Shown here: positions 57,501 through 64,000 of the stretch, piece by piece
Layout of the letters: each line of letters starts with the position of its first letter
Numbering within the stretch: the first letter of the stretch is position 1
NCBI GenBank assembly: GCA_029718625.1
Contig: CM056383.1
Coordinates: forward strand, 17,942,722 to 18,006,721
Direction: 5' to 3'
From: Synaphobranchus kaupii
Taxonomy: Eukaryota; Chordata; Actinopteri; Anguilliformes; Synaphobranchidae
DNA: 64,000 nt
The notes under the pieces: generated by a model
Database searches by the model: none
What the model was told of the DNA's origin: nothing
Seen by the model: only the letters and a program-made list of their open reading frames with translations
Made by a program: the position numbers and the translations under genes

Positions 57501-60500
57501 AAGGCTGCAGGCAGCGGATGCAGTGGGAGTCAGTCAGGCTGGTCTGGGTGCCCAACAGCTCACGTTTGGTGTCCTCTTTCTCAATCTTCGTCTTTAGGTC
57601 CCTGCCACAATGAAGACAGACATAAACCAACCAGAAAGAGCGTTTACCAAAGCCATGAGCCACAGATGTGTTTAAGTCAGACCGTTCTCACCAAACATGG
57701 AAAGTTTATGAACTCTGTATTTACATACAAAGGCTTATTTGAATGAAGTGCAGTGAATGAAATTCAGTGAATAGATTTAAATGCAGTGAATGCAAAGCAG
57801 TGTTATTAAGGACTGCAGTGGACAGCAGTGGACAACATGCGACTGGAATAACCTGCTGAATTTGTAACCATCCATTTTCATTGACTGTCTATGATGCTTT
57901 TCCCCCTCTTGACCTTTATCTAAAGTATCTAGAATCCTCATGAGAAAAGGGAAACATGAACACATCTCCCCATTCTGAAAAGCCTTCTCGGGCTCCCTGT
58001 ACAGCAGAGAATCCACTTCACAAGCCTACTACTCATATTTAAATATATTTTAATATTCATGGTGATGCCCCAGTCTGCCTGCAAGTCCTGGTCCAACTGA
58101 TTGCATAGAAACAGCCAGTCAGCGGGCTGATCACATAGAAACAACCAGTCGGCGGGCTGATGGCAGAGAAACAGCCAGACATAGGGTTGATCACATAGAA
58201 ACAGACAATCAGTGGGCAGATGGCATAGAAACAGCCAGACAGAGGGTTGATCAAATAGAAACAGACAATCAGTGGGCTGATGGCATAGAAACAGCCAGCC
58301 AGAGGGTTGATCACATAGAAACAGCCAGTCAAGTGGCTGATTGCATAGAAACAGCAATTTGTTCGGTAGCAGTTGTAACCGATCACCAATAAACAATCCC
58401 AACCTTTCAGTCGGTGTTCCCGCTTCAATTTCATCATGAATCTGATTAGGTTACACAGCAGTGAGTGGATAACAAAGTAAGGATGTGAAAAAGAGCCCAG
58501 TAGTTTTATGCACGCTAATCAGGCTTATCAAGGAGTGGAATGTTTCAAATCTGTGAGAGCCATTAAAGAGAAATGCATCTTTCTCTAAATGCATCTTTCT
58601 TGAAATGTGCTCCTTATGTTTACTCATGTCATAAGCCATGGATGGAAATAGCCCCCGGCTCTGAGTAATGACAGGGAAGCAGAAAGAGGTATTTAACTGC
58701 ATCAGTATAAACCTACCTCCACCACTGAAAATAGCTTGAAAATATGTGGGGTATAGAGCCAAAGTGTTAGCAGTATGTTTGTACTGACTTAATACGGGGA
58801 TGTTTAAAATAAAACCAATAATTTATCGGAAAAGAATACGGAGTCTGCGTTTGTAAATGTTTGCAATGTTTGTGATTAGGTTACAGGATGCAGATGAAAG
58901 TTAATGCCAGCTACGATGTAATGTAGGCTAGCCTACTATGCTTTAGCTAGCATGTGAACCATAGACTGTATAAAAATATGGACAAAGTCACTGTGACGTC
59001 ACACATTGCCTTCCCACGGCCTTGTAAAAACTGATTTGAGTCTCCAGAAGACTTTTTCGCCGCCGGTTTGAACAAACTGCATCTGCTCCGTGGAGCCGAA
59101 GTGACGTTGTCGGGTGCAGGGTCAACCGGATATGGTCTTCATGGTCCAGGCAAAGCCCACCAAAAAACCCACCATTTTGCAAAATGAACTTGCGGTAAAC
59201 CTCCTTAATATTTTATAATATCTATTGCGACTACATTTTCTTGTGGAAAAAATGTATTGACTTAGTATTTTGCCAACATTGCTGCCATTGACTTACATAG
59301 TGAAAGACCTATACTGGAGCCAACCGCAATGGCGCTAGTGAGCAACGGCACTATGGCCACTCCCAACCCAACCAGGAAGTGAGCTTCAAAACAAAAGCCC
59401 GGTTTTGGCCCCTTGGTGTGAACCCACTAATGCCGACTTTATCTGGAACAGTTTTCAGAATGAGGTTTCATGCTGCGGAAAATTGTGACAGACTGCTCTG
59501 TCACAGTCGAGTTAATTAGCGTTTAGGCAAAAAGACGGTGGTGGTTTGCTCATTTAAGACTATGGGGACAGCTTGCTACCTTTCTAGCGGCGCTAGGGAC
59601 ATTTATAATAAACGTACTCTTGTTAAAATAACATCTGTGATTGATTGACCGTCAATATAGTTCATGGCAATAGTTTCGTCCGTGTGTGGTGATGCAGTGC
59701 GTCAAGCTTGGCTACCGAGCTCAGCTGGTATGCTATCTAGCTAATAAAATTAGCTGATGTTAGCTGAATATAAATTGAAGATAATTGAATGAACGTTAAT
59801 TATGTAACGAATACCACACATTCAATGCAAACAAAAGACACAGTAAAATTGAGGATGAAAATTCAATGTTATATTATAAAACATTAGTAACTTAAGGAAG
59901 TTTATCGCGAGTTCGTTTTGCAAAATGGTGGGTTTGGCCAGGTCATGGGCTTCTCCACCCCGAACTGTCAATCATACTGTGCCTGGACCATGAAGACCAT
60001 ATCCGGGTGATCCTGCTCCCGACAACGTCACTTTGGCTCCAGGGAGCAGACGCAGGCTGTGTCTCAAACCGAAGGCAGCTGCCATGCTGCCTTGGTGCCT
60101 TGCTGTCTTGCTCCCTCTGAAGATACCTCAAAACGCAATGAATTTGGGACACACTTCGAAGGCAGGATGATGTCACGTGAGATCAGTGTTTACATTTGTT
60201 CATTACGCTAGGTCAGCTTGGTAGCAAGTTAGCTGGCTAGTTACTGGAAAACTCACAGAGGCATCAGATACACTATTCCAGTGTATTAAATAATTTAAAT
60301 GCATTTTTAAATATAACTACAACAGAATTATGGAGTTTACTGCATATTCGGACTGTATAAAAGCTCCCTTGGTGCCGCGGCAAATCATGCATCGTTGTTT
60401 TTGGCCGCCAATAATTTAACGGAAGTAAGAACCCTGATGCATTCGCAAAGACTTACGGGATATTTGTGACGTGGATGGGTCGGAAGACCAGACGCGACCA

Positions 60501-63500
60501 TGAGGGGATCAATAAGTTACCCACAAAACGTGGAATAACCACTAGTGAAAAGGGAGGAAGAGGAATCAGCGAACGGAACAGAGAAAATAAACAAATGGGA
60601 AAAAACTCCCGACGTAAAGCCAACAGAAAACAACCCAGAAAAGAGGGTGAAACAGTCTCGAGACTCAAGCAGAAAAAGAAAGAAAAGACATCTAGCTCGA
60701 TAATAAACTAACGAGCTCCGCGAAGAGGGAATATGAAAAAGGTAAACAGAAGTTACTGCCTCAAAGAGGACAGATAGGCAAAAGAGGAAAGAACCAAGAA
60801 AAGAGCGAAATAAAGGAAAGAGAGATCCTAAGGATCTAAACCTAGCTCTTAAAACTAAGACGGTTCCTGCGTTTCTTTCAGACACAAAAGGAATGCAGTC
60901 CTCCGGCTATACCGTTTACCTGGCTTAGCGTGCGAAGTATGACACAAAAGCACGGATCAGAGAAAACGCCCTGCTTAAGTAATAAACGCCTGAAGCCAAT
61001 TAAGTCGGTTTTTACGAGGCTGTGGGAAGGCAATGGGTGATGTCACAGTGACTTTGTCCATATTTTTATACAGTCTATGAATGGACTGCAACCTAACTAA
61101 AGTAGCATTAAAGGTGGCACCACAACTTGGAGCATCTAGTAAGGTCGTGATGCAGTTTTTCATGTTTGTGTGAAAGGTGGCCGTGAAATAGAACAGAATG
61201 TGACTTCTTAAACTGATAAAAACATTGGCAAGGAAGTTTGTATTGGTGCAGAGTAGACATGAGCTGTACATGATGCTGGTGAATTAAATCAGGCCACTTC
61301 CTCTGGGAAAAGAAAACCCTGTGAAAAATGGTTTCTTTGTGTTTGAGGCATCTTGTTTTTTCTCTAAAAGAAAATCTAACTATGGCCCCCAGTCTTGTGA
61401 CTCTACCATGATCATCCCGATAAACTGACTCACAAGAGGCAGCTTTCACACACCTTCCTAAACCCCTGGTCATATTCTATGGATAACTCAATGTGCAATC
61501 TTCCAACCTGAAGGATCATGTATGCTTCACAAAATACATCAGTGCTACGCAGATGCATTAAACAATAACACAGTTGAGGATCTAGCATCTTCATTTCAGT
61601 ATCAAACATATCTTGTTTGATGCTGACGTGTTAGTTCGGTGATGTATATAGGCAAAATGTGATACAATTTAACTTTTATGAACAAAAAGTACTAGATTTT
61701 ATTCTAAAAACAAAGAGCTTCCCATTTGTAGTGAAATGGAGTACACTAAATGCTTGAGATCCTGTCTTCTACACATTTAATTTGTTTGAAGTCTACATCA
61801 AAATCACTCAAATACTGACCCACAAAACCTTACTTGCCAAAAATGTCTAAAGCAGTATTTCAGCAGGACATCAGTGGCCCCTTGGACTATAGAAGGAACT
61901 ACTACTAAGTTAGAGTACAAATCAGCCCAGCCATAGACTAAGGTCTCCATCCAAGAAAACTAATTGCACCATTATGGCTACTCTAGAGATGTTGCATTGC
62001 ATTCTATAGGATATGTTTACATGCAAACATCTCTGACCTCTGGTACACCTGCAACAGAACTTGACCTCAGCTAAACTGCAACACCCACTACACCTACAAC
62101 AGCACCTGAGTTTGCTACACACGGAACAGTGTAACTAAAATAAACTAGCAGCTTAACCCTTCACTGCAGCAACACCATTGTGGAGAGTCAGGAGTCAAAG
62201 TCTCTGGATAAACAGTTGGCTCACTACTGAGGTACAATTTTTTATTAGCAGGTTCCTGCATGTTGCTCTTCAGGGAGTGGTACTGTGCTGCTATACCCAA
62301 CTTTCTGGAGGCTTTCCGACAAAATCAAATGATCAAACTCATTGTATGTATAATCCTGCAGGAAATACTGGGCTCCATATGCAAGCCTTGAAGTTTTATC
62401 AATGAACAGGTTGCAGAATAGCACCAGGTGTTCGGGACTGAATTTCACATGAACACAGAAGCTAAAAACTGGATTGGTGGTAACCCTAAGTCAGGCCTTC
62501 TACAGACACATATTTAATAATAAAAATAAAAAAACAGCAGATATTCATGCAATCAGGAGGGAATAGATGGACAGACTTGCGTTCATGTTAACAGTGCAAA
62601 TAGAAATGCAAATTTGTGTCTCTAGCCGCTAATAACAATGGGAATGTTGTTCCTTTACTGATGAGTTCAAACTGAGAGTAAAACACTCCAAACAACTGAT
62701 CTCAACTTTTGGATAGTGCCCTACAGAATAAATATGATTTTCCTCCTTGTTACTGATTGGACTACAGTGCTATGCAGCTTTGTGGGTTTGTCAGCACAAC
62801 GTCAGCCACAACTACTAGCAATATTGCTTAGGAACATCTGTTCAACTGATAATTTTACTGGAGGGTGGAGTCTGTATTTCTGCACAGCAAAAATGGTGGT
62901 GTACATTTAACACCCTAGGGCGTTAAAAGAGTGTTAGATTTACACCGGCATTTTTGCTGTGTGGCATTTCTCTTCTTCACCAGCTCAATAATGGTATCTG
63001 CAGTGTAACCATCTCTCTTATCTGAAATAAAGATCATCATCGTACCAGCAGGCTAGGTTCATTTTGACCTTGTAGCTGGTGGAACTGCTTGTTGTGACAG
63101 CAAACAGCTTAGCAGGCTGCATGCCCACACATATTGAATTAATTCCTTGAACTCAAATCCAGTGCCTACAGGTAGTTGTGGTTTCCTTTCAACCAGTCTG
63201 CAATTAAGGCCTTGAGAACGAGGTGTGTAGATTATTTAGCCAATCACAAACAACAAAAAGCCACAGACTGTGAGGCCCTCCAGGACTGGAGTCCTACACT
63301 TGTGTTGTAATGACAATACTTGCAAACTGCTGGAAATGTGATTCCGGCATTCTGCAAAGGTCAAAACTTGTTTCTTCTACTATTTTTTATGCATTTATAT
63401 TTTCCCCTGTTGTGCACATTTGAGATTTCCTACTGTCTACCCACGGCAGGTACTGTACCTTATGCACTGTTTTGCACATGGCTTTTTTGAAAATACCTTT

Positions 63501-63832
63501 TCATGCATTTCACCACAACTCACCATCTGAGACCTTCTTTATATCAAACCCCATTGCTGTGAAGATATACCCATACCCGTCTAACTTTGATAGGATCTTT
63601 TAATGGAAAGTGATTTGTTGCAGTTTAATGGCTTTTGTCACCATAGAATGTACCTTCTTCCATAGCATCTCCAGCATAATAAGCTTCAGTGAAGCAATGC
63701 TCACCCAAGTCTGTCCTCCTCTTTCTTCCTGAGATCAAAATCCCTCTGAATGACTTCCCACACATGCTTTGCCTCCTCATCAGTCAGCCTGGACAGATCC
63801 AGCTTACTGCCGATGGCAGAAGCAGGAAACAT
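39460..63832 (-). CDS. mlph: Melanophilin, complete coding sequence in 13 exons
   Basis: Melanophilin (Slac2-a) links Rab27a on melanosomes to myosin Va and actin, so pigment granules move and disperse in melanophores. Joined exons 63832-63705, 57601-57380, 54489-54353, 52511-52459, 49197-49047, 48774-48572, 46542-46441, 45590-45366, 41855-41685, 41004-40843, 40355-40287, 40062-40014 and 39506-39460 give 1719 bp, 572 residues. All phases agree, and every exon has AG/GT borders. Residues 1-42 and 118-160 are the two Rab27-binding helices ([29 protein letters not shown]). Residues 70-113 hold four CxxC pairs. The sequence HCIRCLQP...VNSKRQCL favours MLPH over MYRIP. About 160-298 should bind the myosin Va tail, 299-407 ([18 protein letters not shown]) the exon-F region, and 408-572 is coiled coil plus a short basic tail. 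Mammalian MLPH is about 590-600 residues. Exons 9-10 look MYRIP-like. Confidence 0.93.
40014..40062 (-). CDS. mlph: mlph exon 12
   Basis: A 49-bp exon encoding residues 542-558, with the basic run [12 protein letters not shown] corresponding to the RRKSNLPIFLP segment of mammalian MLPH. The acceptor is TTTGTTCTTTCAG and the donor TAC|GTAAGC, phase 1. Confidence 0.85.
40287..40355 (-). CDS. mlph: mlph exon 11
   Basis: A 69-bp exon encoding residues 519-541. [20 protein letters not shown] matches the SDIESRIAALRAAGL motif of the family. The acceptor is TTCCTCTCTGTAG and the donor AAG|GTAAAC. Confidence 0.93.
40652..40792. mobile_element. Hairpin MITE, second copy, in mlph intron 10
   Basis: Ends TGATTTACTAAG and CTTAGTAAATCA; it shares GCAAAACCTTTTAGCACAC with 28288-28452. 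A 12-bp duplication of the left end is present. Confidence 0.78.
40843..41004 (-). CDS. mlph: mlph exon 10
   Basis: It encodes residues 465-518. The first half ([20 protein letters not shown]) is MYRIP-like. The second half ([20 protein letters not shown]) is the coiled coil common to MLPH and MYRIP. The acceptor is CTGTTCCAG and the donor GAG|GTAAAG. Confidence 0.93.
41685..41855 (-). CDS. mlph: mlph exon 9 (MYRIP-like)
   Basis: It encodes residues 408-464 with [16 protein letters not shown] and a final NLEEN. This resembles the C-terminal part of MYRIP and, from memory, has no counterpart in mammalian MLPH. The acceptor is CTGGCTTTCAG and the donor AAT|GTAAGC. A run of 21 C (minus strand) lies about 50 bases before the acceptor. 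Confidence 0.9.
41906..41926. repeat. Run of 21 G (21 C in the mlph transcript)
   Basis: A perfect homopolymer about 50 bases upstream of the mlph exon 9 acceptor. A C run near an acceptor can bind poly(C)-binding proteins. Such runs are also length-unstable. Confidence 0.9.
42115..42670 (-). repeat. Direct duplication of a tRNA-like repeat
   Basis: About 120 bp at 42127-42245 recur at 42547-42665 (sharing CGAGATTGTGGGGCTCATCC and GAGTTTTGGTGCTCA). The reverse complement has degenerate box A and box B-like text, so a SINE relic is possible. Confidence 0.55.
42975..43928 (+). mobile_element. Solo LTR (plus strand) in mlph intron 8
   Basis: It starts TGTTACGTTTC and ends CCGTCTCA, flanked by a perfect 5-bp CAGGA at 42970-42974 and 43929-43933. 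AATAAA at 43847-43852 lies about 75 bp before the end, marking the R/U5 side, and GTCGTGCATTACGGGTCCAA follows. No internal genes, so it is a recombination-derived solo LTR, probably Ty3/gypsy-like. It is antisense to mlph. Confidence 0.82.
43934..44744. other. mlph intron 8, nothing recognised
   Basis: A short GTCTGCAAAACTCCTCCATT duplication lies near 44300-44370. Otherwise featureless. Confidence 0.5.
44745..45350. repeat. TG/CA-rich minisatellite, about 35-bp units, at the start of mlph intron 8
   Basis: Units such as GAGTGTGTTGCGTGTATGCG plus TGTGTATGTGGGTGT recur at about 35 bp with shorter variants (about 600 bp total). On the mlph strand it is CA-rich and begins about 15 bases after the exon 8 donor. 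Long frames on both strands reflect the absence of stop codons in the repeat. Confidence 0.92.
45366..45590 (-). CDS. mlph: mlph exon 8
   Basis: It encodes residues 333-407 with [13 protein letters not shown] and SSEEEEAK, both conserved in MLPH. This completes the exon-F-binding region and leads into a Pro/Ser linker. The acceptor is CACCTCCTGCAG and the donor AAG|GTGAGT. The CA-rich array starts about 15 bases into the intron. Confidence 0.95.
45591..46440. other. mlph intron 7, nothing recognised
   Basis: AT-rich sequence without repeats that could be classified. Confidence 0.5.
46441..46542 (-). CDS. mlph: mlph exon 7
   Basis: It encodes residues 299-332, a predicted coiled coil ([19 protein letters not shown]) matching ELNKHISAVECLL of mammalian MLPH, part of the myosin Va exon-F-binding domain. 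The acceptor is GTGATGCAG and the donor GAG|GTGATT, phase 0. Confidence 0.92.
46543..47599. other. mlph intron 6, unclassified
   Basis: A possible MITE edge at CTATTTAAAGTGATACTGCA (46736) and AGCTAGCTAGTTATCTTAGC-type text at 47360. No coding support. Confidence 0.4.
47600..48140 (+). mobile_element. Tc1-like element remnant, 3' end
   Basis: It ends at 48140 in the complement of CAGTGGTTCTAGAAAGTTTG, followed by TA, a Tc1-type terminus. A short plus-strand stretch near 47625-47665 reads [10 protein letters not shown], the transposase motif before the second catalytic Asp. The rest is deleted or scrambled. It shares GATGACTTACAGCCATTTAG with 4590 and, inverted, 57140. Confidence 0.6.
48572..48774 (-). 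CDS. mlph: mlph exon 6
   Basis: It encodes residues 231-298: a basic Ser-rich stretch ([16 protein letters not shown]) and the family motif NTSDEES, which matches DTSDEES of mammalian MLPH. The acceptor is TTGCTTCCTAG. The phase-0 donor CCG|GTGTGTG is weak. Without splicing, the frame continues nine codons to TAA at 48547-48545. Confidence 0.85.
48862..48975 (+). mobile_element. tRNA-derived SINE fragment in mlph intron 5
   Basis: Head TTGCATAGTGGTTAGGGAAC and body CACTGCCATTGTACCTCTGA, AAGGTACTTAACCCGGATTG. Same family as 4178-4297. The tail (GGCATCTGCCAAATGCC) is near 49013-49029. Confidence 0.65.
49047..49197 (-). CDS. mlph: mlph exon 5
   Basis: It encodes residues 181-231, including [18 protein letters not shown], in the region that binds the myosin Va globular tail. 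The acceptor (GTTTGGGCAG) is weak in pyrimidines but is the only one that fits the phase. The donor is G|GTGAGT. Confidence 0.82.
49198..50485. other. mlph intron 4, nothing clear
   Basis: Only short direct repeats of TTTGTTTG and TTTGCAAAAC type around 50190-50275. GCGCCACCTGCTGTTGTGG near 50040 resembles degenerate transposon text. Confidence 0.4.
50486..50938. mobile_element. Partial copy of the CATAGACTG TIR element
   Basis: CATAGACTGTATAAAAATAT followed by GGACAAAGTCACTGTGATG matches the left end of 58960-61079. Later blocks match too (TCCGTGGAGCCGAAG; CCATTGACTTACATGGTGAA; GGCCCCTTGGT). Confidence 0.7.
50939..52458. other. mlph intron 4, AT-rich, with a SINE tail
   Basis: 51020-51072 carries a TAATGAAATGAAATG tail typical of a SINE 3' end. 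The remainder to 52458 shows nothing recognisable. Confidence 0.45.
52459..52511 (-). CDS. mlph: mlph exon 4
   Basis: A 53-bp exon, too short for an ORF search, found by its acceptor (TTTTTCCTTTAG), donor (CTG|GTAAAG) and phase fit. It encodes residues 163-180, [16 protein letters not shown], an acidic linker. Confidence 0.85.
52807..53060. repeat. Transposon end and LINE-tail relic in mlph intron 3
   Basis: TTAAAGGTATACTATGTAGT at 52807 matches 31633. ATTCAATTAGCTTTATTGGC at 52970 is the complement of a common fish LINE 3' end. Confidence 0.4.
53363..53975. mobile_element. hAT-type fold-back element
   Basis: The left end TAGGGGTGTAACGGTACA and the following 270 bp are repeated inverted at about 53703-53975 (for example GGATCGTCTAGGCTACACTC with its complement at 53882). 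The loop is about 65 bp. The right end lacks roughly 14 terminal bases. It lies in mlph intron 3, about 380 bp from exon 3. Confidence 0.85.
54353..54489 (-). CDS. mlph: mlph exon 3 (second Rab-binding helix)
   Basis: It encodes residues 117-163, with [20 protein letters not shown], the counterpart of the mammalian Rab27-contact helix. The acceptor is TCTGTTTTGTCAG and the donor G|GTGGGT, phase 1. A fold-back Tc1 element ends 187 bp upstream of this acceptor in intron 2. Confidence 0.95.
54895..55680 (-). pseudogene. Transposase catalytic half fused to antisense leader (261-codon frame)
   Basis: The minus-strand frame starts in the complement of the plus copy's 5' leader (about 60 codons) and crosses the fold-back junction. 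It then continues in frame into the DDE domain from [10 protein letters not shown] to GAATKY, with all three catalytic residues present. It lacks the DNA-binding domains. It differs from the plus copy at roughly eight residues (for example AAGT for VGRM), so the two halves are diverged copies. A by-product of rearrangement unless expressed. Confidence 0.75.
55684..56703 (+). CDS. Tc1-like transposase, intact 339 residues
   Basis: A cut-and-paste transposase that binds terminal repeats and catalyses strand transfer at TA. It begins [20 protein letters not shown] and has two helix-turn-helix domains (about 1-110) separated by [12 protein letters not shown]. The DDE domain shows the first Asp in WSDETK, the second in HDNDPKH, and the Glu in [11 protein letters not shown]. 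Length equals that of active Tc1/Sleeping Beauty-type proteins (about 340). No stop or frameshift is present, unlike the copy at 16856. A TATATAAGG box at 55635 is close upstream. Confidence 0.92.
   Translation: MGSKELSADLRNRIVSRQRSGEGYGKISAALQVPKSTVVTIIRKWKKFGTTKNLPRPGRPAKLSNRGRRALAREVSRNQRVTLTELQRILVEMGEPFRRSTIQAALHQSGLYGRVARRKPLLSKRHITARLEFGKRHLEDSLTMRIKILWSDETKIELFGLNTKRHVWRKPGTAHHLANTIPTVKHGGGSIMMWGCFSVGRMGRLVLIEGKMNAAKYTEILEENLLQSALDLRLGRRFTFQHDNDPKHTATRTKEWLRRKSVHVLEWPSQSPDLNPIEHLWKELKMAVYRRSPSNLTELARICQEEWAKMSRNKCAKLVASFPRRLEAVIAAKGAATKY
56940..57171 (-). mobile_element. Tc1-like fragment
   Basis: It shares ATATTTGGTCACATATCCTT with 4538 and GATACCTCAGA-type text with 4575. Inverted relatives are at 33400-33560 and 47660-47900. 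No terminus is preserved. Confidence 0.5.
57172..57382 (-). repeat. 32-bp array of the mlph exon 2 splice donor
   Basis: GCTCACCTG starts at 57180, 57212, 57244, 57278, 57310, 57342 and 57374. The last copy is the real exon 2 donor (minus strand CAG|GTGAGCC). The six others repeat the same donor at 32-bp (once 34-bp) steps. Four copies also carry the complement CACCTGAGCAGGTG. Confidence 0.93.
57380..57601 (-). CDS. mlph: mlph exon 2 (Rab-binding zinc finger)
   Basis: It encodes residues 43-117. The Cys pairs at 70/73, 87/90, 95/98 and 110/113 form the FYVE-like zinc finger. The acceptor TTCATTGTGGCAG is good. The donor CAG|GTGAGCC is the first copy of the 32-bp array that fills the start of intron 2. 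Confidence 0.95.
57602..58080. other. mlph intron 1, nothing recognised
   Basis: Short GCAGTGAATG-type repeats at 57745-57800 and otherwise featureless. Confidence 0.5.
58081..58350. repeat. 30-bp minisatellite, about 9 copies
   Basis: The unit is GGCTGATCACATAGAAACAG plus a CCAGTCAGCG variant; alternating GATCACATAG and GATGGCATAG copies indicate a 60-bp order in part. The 10-codon period leaves two minus-strand frames open (58402-57938, 58437-58057). They are not considered genes. Confidence 0.9.
58351..58959. other. mlph intron 1, nothing recognised
   Basis: No repeat or exon could be identified. Confidence 0.5.
58960..61079. mobile_element. 2.1-kb DNA element with CATAGACTG inverted ends
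   Basis: CATAGACTGTATAAAAATAT and GACAAAGTCACTGTGACGTC at the left are inverted at the right (complement ending 61079). A second inner inverted pair is 59095-59200 with 59920-60050 (GACCATGAAGACCATATCCG). No transposase frame is seen. 60055-60200 (TGTGTCTCAAACCGAAGGCA) looks like another nested element. 60460-60960 is purine-rich and unclassified. Confidence 0.7.
61080..62882. other. mlph intron 1, nothing recognised
   Basis: Short frames only; no exon-like segments. Confidence 0.5.
62883..62961. mobile_element. 79-bp MITE
   Basis: CACAGCAAAAATGGTGGTGT and its inverted partner TACACCGGCATTTTTGCTGT enclose TTAACACCCTAGGGCGTTA. It shares GGTGTACATTTAACACCCTA with 35788-35913. Confidence 0.78.
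62962..63704. other. mlph intron 1, 5' end
   Basis: No repeat was recognised between the MITE and the exon 1 donor. Confidence 0.5.
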
Positions 63833-63839
63833 ACTGATG
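63705..63839 (-). CDS. mlph: mlph exon 1 (start codon exon)
   Basis: ATG at 63832-63830 is seven bases after an acceptor-like TCAACAG, so an untranslated exon probably lies beyond the window. It encodes residues 1-43, the first Rab27-binding helix ([20 protein letters not shown]). The donor is GG|GTGAGC, phase 2. The start matches the family, whose members begin just before the KLDLSxLT motif. Confidence 0.9.
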
Positions 63840-64000
63840 CTGTTGAGTGCATTGGATCAAACAAGACACAGGTCAAAGACACAATCAAACACTACATACA
63901 GGAGCAATACATAGCAGGTCTCTTAATGCTTAATTTTTTTTTCTATCAGTATAGTGATAAGAAAAACTCTGATAATATTTATATTTTTAACATACAAGTT

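Noticed and set aside
60466..60711. 81-codon Lys/Arg-rich frame resembling a basic nuclear protein
   Set aside because: It results from purine-rich sequence inside a transposon-derived element; no domain or splice context supports it.

Overview
The window is vertebrate nuclear DNA, almost certainly from a ray-finned (teleost) fish. The genes are interrupted by spliceosomal introns. The sequence is crowded with fish-type repeats: Tc1 and Sleeping Beauty-like transposons, hAT fold-backs, DIRS-like and LTR retroelements, tRNA-derived SINEs, LINE 3' tails, CA microsatellites and long minisatellites. Bacterial features such as operons, ribosome binding sites and CRISPR arrays do not apply.

Three protein-coding loci are supported. 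(1) At 126-352 (+) lies the last coding exon of a type I keratin whose other exons are left of the window; it stops four residues after the helix-termination motif. (2) At 29286-30700 (+) lies a CXCR1/CXCR2-type chemokine receptor, apparently with a tiny first coding exon (Met-Gln plus one base) and one large exon. (3) From 63832 down to 39460 (-) runs a complete melanophilin (mlph) coding sequence in 13 exons. All splice phases agree and the total is 1719 bp (572 residues plus stop). It encodes the Rab27-binding domain with a four-CxxC zinc finger, the myosin Va-binding middle, and a coiled-coil C-terminal part that resembles MYRIP more than mammalian melanophilin does. A possible signal-peptide exon (27492-27548) is unassigned.

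Layout: 1-1.1 kb keratin end. 2.0-3.75 kb solo LTR swollen by a 111-bp minisatellite. 4.2-6.0 kb SINE split by a Tc1-like element. 6.4-7.1 kb repeats. 8.4-9.8 kb microsatellite and 36-bp minisatellite. 11.5-13.8 kb LINE relic and degenerate repeats. 15.5-21.5 kb a large inverted repeat whose left arm carries Tc1 and Sleeping Beauty-like insertions. 21.6-26.0 kb DIRS-like remains and two SINEs. 27.5-31.1 kb receptor gene. 32-37.9 kb repeats and minisatellites. 39.4-63.8 kb mlph, whose introns hold a solo LTR, a TG/CA-rich array, a fold-back Tc1 element with an open 339-codon transposase, a hAT fold-back, a 2.1-kb TIR element and an unusual 32-bp array.

The strongest points for follow-up are in mlph. 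Intron 2 begins with a minisatellite that repeats the gene's own 5' splice site six more times, four of the copies with a built-in complement that could mask them. The same intron carries an 811-bp inverted repeat around a possibly functional Tc1 transposase. Intron 8 begins within about 15 bases of a 600-bp CA-rich array. Sequence comparisons to known families are from memory of those families, and no database search was run.
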